From Methanoregula sp. UBA276 (GTDB taxonomy: Archaea; Halobacteriota; Methanomicrobia; Methanomicrobiales; Methanospirillaceae), in assembly GCA_002508495.1 (NCBI GenBank), contig DANA01000088.1:3804-12129 (forward strand): 8,326 nt of DNA, written 5' to 3'. The notes under the pieces were generated by a model, which saw only the letters and a program-made list of their open reading frames with translations, was not told where the DNA came from and ran no database searches. Below are positions 1 through 5,086 of this stretch, one piece after another. Made by a program: the position numbers and the translations under genes. Each line of letters starts with the position of its first letter. Positions within the stretch are counted from its first letter, which is position 1.

Positions 1-37
1 CTCTTACTCGAATAAGTATCCCAACAGTTCCCCAATC

Positions 38-45
38 TTTTTTTT
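38..45 (+). terminator. Poly-T tract, possible terminator of an upstream gene
   Basis: Eight consecutive T residues lie in an AT-rich stretch before the first gene. Archaeal RNA polymerase stops at such tracts without needing a hairpin, so this may end a transcript arriving from the left. No SD-like sequence or strong TATA box stands between it and the ATG at 71. Confidence 0.35.
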
Positions 46-70
46 AGCAAGTAACTGCAAATGCAGATCT

Positions 71-493
71 ATGCGAAGGATCTATTACCGGTTTCCCCAG
101 CGCGTGGATCTCTCGTTTGCCATGGGTATGCCGTTTCACGAGACCCTGTCCTATATTGCAGGTTTTGATAATGAAGAAACGACCAAGACCACCGGCAAGG
201 AACTCGTCAGGATCAAGACCCGGGTGGAGATCGCCCGCGACCGTGCGAGCTTTTGTGGGATTACGGAAGATGTCCTCAGGCCCGGGGCCATATCTGAAGC
301 TGCAGACCTCAAAGTTTCGGTTCTGGCATTCGCTCTCCGTGGGGGGGCACGGGTCCCGATCGCAAATGACATCTTTTACCTGCGCCTGACGGACCAGGTA
401 TCGCGCACGGATATCGATATCGCCAAGGAAGGCCGCGGGGAAGGCCTTGATGCACTCGACATGAAAAATATCCTTCTGGGAGCAAGGAAGTGA
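71..493 (+). CDS. Conserved-looking protein of unknown function, coupled to DUF2240 gene
   Basis: This 140-residue reading frame has GC-rich third positions and balanced, soluble-protein composition, as expected for a real gene. I do not recognise the family. No signal peptide, membrane segment, Cys cluster or nucleotide-binding motif is visible. The middle (about residues 40-110) alternates charged helices and a Val/Ala-rich strand, and the C-terminus is acidic and basic (KEGRGEGLDALD). Its TGA overlaps the GTG start of the DUF2240 gene, so the two are co-transcribed and probably translationally coupled, suggesting a shared process. The start is uncertain: the frame is open to the left edge of the window, ATG 71 has no clear SD, and Met codons at residues 18 and 20 are alternatives. 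The protein could therefore be longer than shown. The region left of 71 is AT-rich and does not look coding, which favours a start at or after 71. Confidence 0.75.
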   Translation: MRRIYYRFPQRVDLSFAMGMPFHETLSYIAGFDNEETTKTTGKELVRIKTRVEIARDRASFCGITEDVLRPGAISEAADLKVSVLAFALRGGARVPIANDIFYLRLTDQVSRTDIDIAKEGRGEGLDALDMKNILLGARK

Positions 494-951
494 CATTCCG
501 GGTTACGATAGCCGCGCCGTTCAAGCATACCCGCAAGACCGCGATGCGCAAGAACGAACTGGTCTATTATTATGCACTTGACCGGAAATGGATGAGCACC
601 GAGCAGGCAAACCTCCTGCTCCACCGGGCAGAAGATGAACAGCTGCTCCGGCAGGAGAACGGTGTCTTCTCCCCGCTCTTTGACGTCTCGGAAACAACCG
701 TCCCGGTCGGGTTCAAGCCCACTTCTGCCATCTTCGACCGTCACGACCCGTCGGCTGAACTCATCTCCCGTATTGCACGGGCAAAGAAAACGGAGGAGAC
801 CGAGGTTGTGGCAGAGATGAACCGTCTCATAAGGGAACAGTTCGACAACAACCTCCTCCCGGCAGCAGCCCTGGTCCTGATCGCAAAAACGAGCAGGGTC
901 CCTTTTGAAGACCTGACCGCGGGGCTTCGTGCGTCCCTGCAGAAAAAATAA
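490..951 (+). CDS. DUF2240 family protein
   Basis: The 153-residue product matches the archaeal DUF2240 family as I recall it: an N-terminal 'AAPFK' box (residues 8-12), the segment around residues 19-60 with a basic helix followed by 'LDRKWMS' and a helix 'EQANLLLHRAEDEQLL', then 'FSPLFDV' and 'VPVGFKPTSAIFD' near 80. Helices with a short hairpin are compatible with a winged-helix-like fold, but the function is unknown. The second half (about 95-153) is helical and charged. Translation starts at GTG 490, which overlaps the TGA of the preceding gene (GTGA). A GGGAG at 479-483 gives good SD spacing, so this start is well supported. Soluble and cytoplasmic. The family is restricted to Euryarchaeota to my knowledge. 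Confidence 0.85.
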   Translation: MTFRVTIAAPFKHTRKTAMRKNELVYYYALDRKWMSTEQANLLLHRAEDEQLLRQENGVFSPLFDVSETTVPVGFKPTSAIFDRHDPSAELISRIARAKKTEETEVVAEMNRLIREQFDNNLLPAAALVLIAKTSRVPFEDLTAGLRASLQKK

Positions 952-970
952 ACAACCCGCGAAACAGACT

Positions 971-1011
971 CCCTTTTTGGATGGGCCGGGCTTTTTTGTC
1001 CCTGCCTTTTT
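971..1011 (+). terminator. Triple T-tract after the DUF2240 gene
   Basis: Three T runs (5, 6 and 6 residues, near 971-975, 991-996 and 1006-1011) follow the TAA at 949-951. This pattern fits multi-site archaeal termination of the two-gene unit upstream. Confidence 0.5.
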
Positions 1012-1024
1012 TGAACCAAAAGCA

Positions 1025-1044
1025 GCACAAAGTATTTTTTGTGC
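1025..1044. repeat. Inverted repeat GCACAAA / TTTGTGC
   Basis: Seven-base arms at 1025-1031 and 1038-1044 are perfectly complementary around a six-base spacer. The right arm abuts the TATA box at 1045-1052, where BRE and operator sequences lie, so a regulator site is possible. A role as part of the upstream terminator is the alternative. Confidence 0.4.
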
Positions 1045-1052
1045 ATTATATC
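1045..1052 (+). promoter_or_regulatory. TATA box of the membrane-anchored protein gene
   Basis: ATTATATC lies about 25 bases before a plausible transcription start near 1074. A GGAG (1076-1079) then lies nine bases before ATG 1089. The spacing of TATA, SD and ATG fits together and supports the start at 1089. Confidence 0.55.
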
Positions 1053-1088
1053 ATTATCTATCAGCGAACGTATACGGAGCACGATCAG

Positions 1089-1604
1089 ATGAGGCACGGA
1101 CGAAGACGAAAGGACATATGGGACCAGCCATGGGTAATCATCGCAGCAATCGTCGGGATTGTTGTTGTAATCGGAATCGCGGTTTTCTTCTTCTTGGGCG
1201 GTGGTGGATCCGAAGGAGCCCCTGCAGCGGCAGTATCACCGGAAACGACCAGTGGAGGAACAGGATCGCCGGTGGTTGCCAGCGGGACCATTGATCCGTC
1301 CGCGATAAAGGAGCTGCCGACCGTTTCGGTTCCCAAAGAAGGGGTCTATGTCAAGGTAATGTACCTTGGCAGTTTCTCGGGGGAGTACGGGATGCCGGGT
1401 GAGACGCTGACGGTCAGCGATTCCGGTGAACGGATGTACGAAGTCGTGAATGCAAGCGGGACAATCTCTGCCCGGTTCAAAAAGACCGACAGCTCAACCC
1501 GTCCCCATGAACTGACGGTTGAGATCTGGAAGGATGGAAACGTCCTCCGGTTCGAGAAGAACACCTCCCCGAATGGCGAGGTCTGGTTAACCTATTCCCT
1601 CTAA
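1089..1604 (+). CDS. Membrane-anchored protein with small extracellular domain, unknown function
   Basis: The 171-residue product has a short, strongly basic N-terminus (MRHGRRRKD), one hydrophobic segment at about residues 14-37, a flexible Gly/Ser/Thr/Pro/Ala-rich linker (about 38-70) and a C-terminal domain of about 100 residues rich in alternating hydrophobic strands. The positive-inside rule places the N-terminus in the cytoplasm and the C-terminal domain outside. No Cys lipobox is present, so it is a TM-anchored protein and not a lipoprotein. The C-terminal part carries repeated Tyr/Val/Gly strand patterns (YVKVMYLGSFSGEYG) that suggest a beta-sandwich, but I recognise no family. ATG 1089 was chosen because it has an SD and a TATA box at proper spacing. 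An in-frame ATG at 981 lies upstream of that promoter. The gene is monocistronic and converges on rps6e. Confidence 0.8.
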   Translation: MRHGRRRKDIWDQPWVIIAAIVGIVVVIGIAVFFFLGGGGSEGAPAAAVSPETTSGGTGSPVVASGTIDPSAIKELPTVSVPKEGVYVKVMYLGSFSGEYGMPGETLTVSDSGERMYEVVNASGTISARFKKTDSSTRPHELTVEIWKDGNVLRFEKNTSPNGEVWLTYSL

Positions 1605-1611
1605 TTTTTTT
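1605..1611 (+). terminator. T7 tract after the membrane-protein gene
   Basis: Seven T residues begin directly after the TAA stop (1602-1604), a typical archaeal termination site. It faces the rps6e gene coming from the other strand. Confidence 0.55.
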
Positions 1612-1652
1612 CTTCTGTCCGCGAGGGCATTACCGAAACGGGAGTTGTGGTT

Positions 1653-1659
1653 AAAAAAA
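1653..1659 (-). terminator. T7 tract after rps6e
   Basis: On the - strand a run of seven T starts about 16 bases after the rps6e stop codon (1675-1677). It fits an archaeal terminator and pairs functionally with the opposite-strand tract at 1605-1611 between convergent genes. Confidence 0.55.
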
Positions 1660-1674
1660 GGGTATTTTGGATAT

Positions 1675-2094
1675 TTACCGGGTCTTCTTCTTTGCTTCCT
1701 TCTTTTCGCCCTCGACCTTGGGGAAGAGCTCGTCCAGCGTCTTCTCGCCATAGGCTGTTACCAGGGCATTGATCTGCACAAAGTCCTGGGTGATCTCGCT
1801 GGCGCGGACGGTCTTTCTCCGGCGCTCGCCGTCCATGACCGGGTGGAAACCAATGCCACCGGCAAGGAGGAGTTTCTTTTTACCGGCTCCCGGTACACCT
1901 TTCTTCGCGGTGATCCCGGTCCGGTCGGATGCTCCGGTGATCCGGATCTTGTACCCGGCTAGCCCGATGCTTCCCGCGTCGATTTCGTCTCCGATACTCT
2001 TGCCAACGATCGCTCCTGCTGCGCCGCCACTCGCGTCAACATTGTATGCGCGACCGGTCTTGGGGTCTGATACTACAACTTTAAATTCGGCCAT
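1675..2094 (-). CDS. rps6e: 30S ribosomal protein S6e
   Basis: The 139-residue product is the archaeal/eukaryotic S6e protein of the small ribosomal subunit. It begins with the family's N-terminal strand (MAEFKVVVSDPKTGRAY), continues with the 'GKSIGDEIDAG' box near residues 31-41 and the 'GYKIRITGASDRTG' core near 47-60, and has the 'KKGVPG' and 'GERRRKTVR' rRNA-binding segments. The C-terminus is a Lys/Glu-rich tail (KKEAKKKTR). Length is typical of the short archaeal form, which lacks the long phosphorylated C-terminal helix of eukaryotic RPS6. The start ATG 2094 has a GGAG eight to nine bases upstream on the - strand. It follows infB in the same direction after about 150 bases, a linkage of translation genes common in Euryarchaeota. 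A promoter and a structured leader between the two genes suggest independent expression as well. Confidence 0.97.
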   Translation of the reverse strand: MAEFKVVVSDPKTGRAYNVDASGGAAGAIVGKSIGDEIDAGSIGLAGYKIRITGASDRTGITAKKGVPGAGKKKLLLAGGIGFHPVMDGERRRKTVRASEITQDFVQINALVTAYGEKTLDELFPKVEGEKKEAKKKTR

Positions 2095-2119
2095 TGTTGT
2101 TGCTCCGTATTATTCTGGT

Positions 2120-2142
2120 AAAAAAACCCATGGGGTTTTTTT
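2120..2142. repeat. Perfect hairpin with A7CCC / GGGT7 arms in the rps6e leader
   Basis: Ten-base arms at 2120-2129 and 2133-2142 are fully complementary around a three-base loop. Because the arms start and end in A7/T7, the structure resembles an intrinsic terminator in both orientations. Read on the - strand it lies 26-48 bases before the rps6e ATG. It may end infB transcripts or attenuate rps6e. Confidence 0.6.
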
Positions 2143-2153
2143 CACGTCTCCGG

Positions 2154-2163
2154 CTGCCGGCAG
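2154..2163. repeat. Ten-base perfect palindrome CTGCCGGCAG
   Basis: The palindrome sits just downstream of the inferred rps6e transcription start on the - strand, about 60-70 bases before the start codon. It could be a protein-binding site or the base of an RNA structure, or chance in GC-rich DNA. Confidence 0.35.
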
Positions 2164-2190
2164 ATCCGCCTACCCATGAGAAGTACCCAT

Positions 2191-2200
2191 TTAATTATAC
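2191..2200 (-). promoter_or_regulatory. Candidate TATA box for rps6e
   Basis: On the - strand GTATAATTAA lies in an otherwise GC-rich gap after infB. A start about 26 bases downstream would fall near 2169 and give a leader of roughly 75 bases. Two direct copies of ATGGGTA (2190-2184 and 2177-2171) follow it immediately. Confidence 0.5.
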
Positions 2201-2244
2201 CGGTACGCTATTAAACCCTCGCGTCCGTTTGCGGGCGGGGATCC

Positions 2245-4023
2245 CTACTTGCCCCAGAAGGGATCGGTCTTCCGCCGCATAGTCGTGAACTCCTCGAGAA
2301 CCTCCCGGGTGGAGGTGTTGAGGGTTTTAACCATCTCGCGCTCGAGCACCTTGACGTGCCGTTCGGGGATGTCAACGTAGAGGTCGTCACCAACGTTCAC
2401 CTGCCGGCCGATCGTTGCCCCCTCAATGGATATTGCCACCTCGAGACCGGCATCGGCTTCGCGGATCGCCTCCTGACGGAGCTGCATGGTCTTTAAGTGC
2501 CCGACTTTCTTTCCGTCCACGTGGATCAGGTTCACGTCGCTCCTGAGTTTTCCCCCGAGCACGCGGACGCCGACCACGGCAGGGTTGCTCTGGCGGAATA
2601 CGCAGTCCGGCAGGAGCCGGATCTTTGCCGGCATGATCACGTGCTCGAACCGCTGTTTCTCCTGCAGGCGCCGCTGCTCCTCGCGCCATTCCACGTACTG
2701 GTCGATGAGCTGGTAAATGACCCGTCCCTCGAAGACCTTCACCAGGTTGTACAGCGGATTTTTTAAAATCTCCTGGGCATCCGGCAGGATCGTGGTATTA
2801 AAGGAGAGGAGTACCCGGTGCTGGGGATTTTTTATGGTCTCGGTCTCGATGAGATCAAGCCGGCTCACCGGGCCCACCTCCGCCCGCATGACGCCAATCT
2901 CTTTTCCTTCCAGTTCCTTGCAGAGGGCTTCGAGAGCGCCGATGGTGTCGGCCTTGATCACGATCCCCTCTTCTGCAAGGTTCACGTGAATCTCGGTCAT
3001 CTCTTTTTTGATCTTCTCTTCGATCTCGTCACGGTTCCCGCGGATGACAAAGATTGGCGATCCGGCAATGACTCCCTCGAGATTGGGTGCAGAGACCTTG
3101 ATTCCCGATGCGGCGGCAACCGACTTCACGCGCTCGAACCGGTCCTCGATGAGAATCTCTTTCATGGGCCGGGGTTTTAACAGCGACCTTACCTTTGTCA
3201 CGATCACGTCTCCCTGCGTTGCAACAGCAACCTCGTCGCCAAGGGAGAGCGTTCCGTCGTACAGGATCACGTCAAGCGTTGTCCCAAGTCCCCGCTCCTC
3301 TTTCACTTCCAGTACCGTGCCTGCTCCCGGCCCCTCGACCGAGAGTTTGAGGGCCTCGCTCATGTACCGCTGGGCAAGCCCAATCATGACAAGGAGAAGG
3401 TCCGGAATGCCCTCGCCGGTGTGGGCGCTCACGGGAACGATGGCAAGGTTGTGCTGGAAGTCGGCTACCCGGTCGAAGCGGTCGGCAGAGAAGTCCAGTT
3501 CGGAAAGTTTTCCCACGATCTCGTAAGTCTTGTTCTCGATCTCGCCTTTCACCCGTTCGTTCTGGCGGGAGATGGTTGAGAGGAACGGCTCGTTCTCGTT
3601 CACTCTCCAGCCATGGATGCGGTCCATTTTCGTGGCCGCGATCACAAACGGTGTCCGGCAGTTCCGCAGGATCTGGAGTGCCTCGATGGTCTGGGGCTGG
3701 AACCCCTGGTTGATGTCTACGACGAGGATTGCCATGTCGGCAAGCGCCCCGCCGCGTGCCCGCAGCGTGGTGAACGCATGGTGGCCCGGGGTGTCGATAA
3801 AGAGGAGGCCGGGGATGTTGATCGGCGCTTTCCCCATCGTGCCGCTCATGTTCCGGATTGCCTCGATGGGAACGATGGTTGCCCCGATGTGCTGCGTGAT
3901 TGCCCCGACTTCGGCATTCACGACCGATGAACCACGGATACGGTCAAGGAGCGAGGTCTTTCCGTGGTCAACGTGTCCCATGACACAGACGATGGGTGTC
4001 CTGATCTTCGGGTTCTCCGCCAT
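2245..4023 (-). CDS. infB: Archaeal translation initiation factor IF-2 (aIF5B)
   Basis: This 592-residue GTPase is the archaeal aIF5B, which promotes ribosomal subunit joining during initiation. G motifs: G1 GHVDHGKT at residues 16-23, switch I around ITQHIGAT (42-49), G3 DTPGH at 77-81, G4 TKMD at 131-134 and a SAHTGEG G5 near 200. Domain II follows (about 230-330), then domain III and domain IV with 'MPAKIRLLPDCVFRQSNPAVVGVRVLGG'. The C-terminus ends in the conserved-looking DPFWGK. Length is normal for an intein-free archaeal factor. G4 has Thr where NKxD is usual. The ATG at 4023 follows a G-rich stretch and an AAGGA on the - strand, directly before the gene. rps6e lies downstream in the same direction. 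The ~125-base leader before the ATG contains no recognisable gene. Confidence 0.97.
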   Translation of the reverse strand: MAENPKIRTPIVCVMGHVDHGKTSLLDRIRGSSVVNAEVGAITQHIGATIVPIEAIRNMSGTMGKAPINIPGLLFIDTPGHHAFTTLRARGGALADMAILVVDINQGFQPQTIEALQILRNCRTPFVIAATKMDRIHGWRVNENEPFLSTISRQNERVKGEIENKTYEIVGKLSELDFSADRFDRVADFQHNLAIVPVSAHTGEGIPDLLLVMIGLAQRYMSEALKLSVEGPGAGTVLEVKEERGLGTTLDVILYDGTLSLGDEVAVATQGDVIVTKVRSLLKPRPMKEILIEDRFERVKSVAAASGIKVSAPNLEGVIAGSPIFVIRGNRDEIEEKIKKEMTEIHVNLAEEGIVIKADTIGALEALCKELEGKEIGVMRAEVGPVSRLDLIETETIKNPQHRVLLSFNTTILPDAQEILKNPLYNLVKVFEGRVIYQLIDQYVEWREEQRRLQEKQRFEHVIMPAKIRLLPDCVFRQSNPAVVGVRVLGGKLRSDVNLIHVDGKKVGHLKTMQLRQEAIREADAGLEVAISIEGATIGRQVNVGDDLYVDIPERHVKVLEREMVKTLNTSTREVLEEFTTMRRKTDPFWGK

Positions 4024-4170
4024 ATCCTTGTGCCCCCCTGGTGCTGGTGCCCTGTAGAAAAACGGCTATTGCGCCCCGGACTCCCGTACTGCCGCGCCTG
4101 TACGAACACGGCATCTTATTCCTGGGAATGTATGTCCGGAGCCACCTGATATGTTATGGACGCCTGAGCC

Positions 4171-4180
4171 TATTAATAAT
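4171..4180 (-). promoter_or_regulatory. Candidate TATA box for infB
   Basis: On the - strand ATTATTAATA is the most AT-rich element upstream of infB. It would give a start near 4149 and a leader of about 125 bases. A second AT-rich element around 4148-4158 is an alternative with a shorter leader. The exact box cannot be decided from sequence alone. Confidence 0.35.
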
Positions 4181-4181
4181 G

Positions 4182-4214
4182 ACCTCCAATTGGCGAAAAT
4201 GCCGGAGGTTTTTT
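4182..4214 (+). terminator. Hairpin plus T6 upstream of the infB promoter
   Basis: ACCTCC (4182-4187) pairs with GGAGGT (4204-4209), extended inside by GGC/GCC with a four-base bulge, and a T6 run (4209-4214) follows on the + strand. It looks like an intrinsic terminator, but no + strand gene is visible to its left. It may stop antisense transcripts or be a regulatory element of infB. Confidence 0.35.
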
Positions 4215-4255
4215 CCTTTCCGCCCATGGAGGGCCCCCGTACATAACCACAAGGA

Positions 4256-4265
4256 TAGATTAATC
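4256..4265 (+). promoter_or_regulatory. Weak candidate TATA element for tRNA-His
   Basis: TAGATTAATC lies about 25-30 bases before a start near 4287, which would give a short tRNA 5' leader. The match to a TATA consensus is weak and only position supports it. Confidence 0.3.
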
Positions 4266-4296
4266 AAAGAACAGTGCAAAAATTAAAGGGCAATCT

Positions 4297-4369
4297 GCCA
4301 GGGTGGGGTAGTTGGTTATCCTAGGGGACTGTGGATCCCCCGACCCGGGTTCGAGTCTCGGCCCTGGCC
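4297..4369 (+). tRNA. tRNA-His (GUG)
   Basis: The 73-base gene folds into a full cloverleaf. The acceptor GCCAGGG (4297-4303) pairs with CCCTGGC (4362-4368). The D stem is GGGT/ATCC. The anticodon stem GGGGA/TCCCC encloses loop CTGTGGA with anticodon GTG at 4331-4333. The T stem CCGGG/CTCGG (one G-U) encloses TTCGAGT. The discriminator is C73, the identity base for tRNA-His. CCA is not encoded. Two bases (TA, 4322-4323) separate the D and anticodon stems instead of the usual one. The base before position 1 is T, so the tRNA-His-specific G-1 is not encoded. There is no intron. Confidence 0.95.
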
Positions 4370-4379
4370 TTTTCTTTTT
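4370..4379 (+). terminator. T-tract after tRNA-His
   Basis: TTTT-C-TTTTT begins directly after the discriminator base and fits archaeal termination of the tRNA transcript. Confidence 0.55.
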
Positions 4380-4392
4380 ACCCGTTTCCCGA

Positions 4393-5085
4393 TCATGGAC
4401 GATCATGCGTTTGGACCACGTCAGATTCGATCTGCCCGTCTTTTAAGGAGATGATCCGGTGGAAGTACTCCTTGTGCCACTCCTCGTGCGATACCATGAC
4501 GATGGTCTGCCCGAGCTCCTGGTTGATGGTGTGGAACTGGTCGAGCACAGCCCGCGAGTTGGTTGTATCGAGGTTGGCACAGGGCTCGTCCGCAAAGAGG
4601 ATGAGGGGCCGGTTGACCATACTGCGGGCAATGGCCACCCTCTGTTGCTCCCCGCCAGAGAGCTCTTTAGGCAGGTGGTCAAGGCGGTTGGTGAGGCCCA
4701 CGATGTCGAGCACGTCCCTGCTTGAGGAGCGGCTCTCCTGTTCGCTCTTCCCCTGTGCCAGTGCCGTCAGCATCACGTTTTCAAGAACGGTCAGCTCTGC
4801 CACCAGCGCGTAGTCCTGGAAGATATACCCCATCTTACGGAGCCGGTAATCCGTTCGTTCATCGTCGTCCATCTGGGAGACATCGATCCCGTTGATCCTG
4901 ATTGTGCCCCGTGTCGGGAAATCCAGGAGCCCGAGGAGGTGGAGCAGGGTCGACTTGCCGCTGCCGGAAGGGCCCATCAGGCCAAGGAAATCGCCGCGGT
5001 GGACCGAGAATGTGATGCCCCGTAGCGCCGGCACTTCCACCACGCCAAGGCGGTAGATCTTGTGAAGGTCAGAAATCGTGATCAT
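4393..5085 (-). CDS. ABC transporter ATP-binding protein, LolD/MacB type
   Basis: The 230-residue cytoplasmic ATPase has all ABC motifs in order: Walker A GPSGSGKST (38-46), Q-loop Gln 91 (IFQDYALV), signature LSGGEQQR (143-150), Walker B LILFADEP (162-169), a D-loop reading ANLD instead of the frequent GNLD or SALD, and the H-loop VSHE (about 199-202). The N-terminus 'ITISDLHKIYRLG..EVPALRGI' and the 'FLGLMGPSGSGKST' setting are those of the LolD/MacB/FtsE-like family that powers mechanotransmission or lipid/peptide export. Its ATG lies one base after the TAG of the permease gene, with a GAGGGGG SD inside the permease end, so it is co-translated with its partner. It ends 23 bases from the convergent tRNA-His gene. 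The substrate cannot be read from sequence. Confidence 0.95.
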   Translation of the reverse strand: MITISDLHKIYRLGVVEVPALRGITFSVHRGDFLGLMGPSGSGKSTLLHLLGLLDFPTRGTIRINGIDVSQMDDDERTDYRLRKMGYIFQDYALVAELTVLENVMLTALAQGKSEQESRSSSRDVLDIVGLTNRLDHLPKELSGGEQQRVAIARSMVNRPLILFADEPCANLDTTNSRAVLDQFHTINQELGQTIVMVSHEEWHKEYFHRIISLKDGQIESDVVQTHDRP

Positions 5086-5086
5086 G

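Noticed and set aside
71..493. Identification of the first gene as a NOB1/PIN-domain endonuclease
   Set aside because: The 'SEAADLKVSVLAFAL' segment and the infB neighbourhood hinted at it, but the N-terminal catalytic Asp motif, the DD pair and the zinc ribbon are absent.
44..496. 150-residue - strand frame opposite the first gene
   Set aside because: It is Cys/Pro/Arg-rich and mirrors the codon pattern of the + strand gene, whose coupling to DUF2240 and codon use are better.
981..1088. N-terminal extension of the membrane-anchored protein to ATG 981
   Set aside because: The extension spans the T-tracts, the inverted repeat and the TATA box, while ATG 1089 has a GGAG at proper distance.
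2486..3930. Several long + strand frames across infB
   Set aside because: They are shadows of a strong, GC3-biased - strand gene, with no SD or recognisable domains.
2245..4023. Intein in aIF5B
   Set aside because: Some archaeal infB genes carry one, but this protein has normal length and an uninterrupted GTPase domain.
4041..4286. 81-residue + strand frame before tRNA-His
   Set aside because: Composition (Cys/Arg/Trp-rich) and lack of SD look non-coding, and it covers the infB promoter region.
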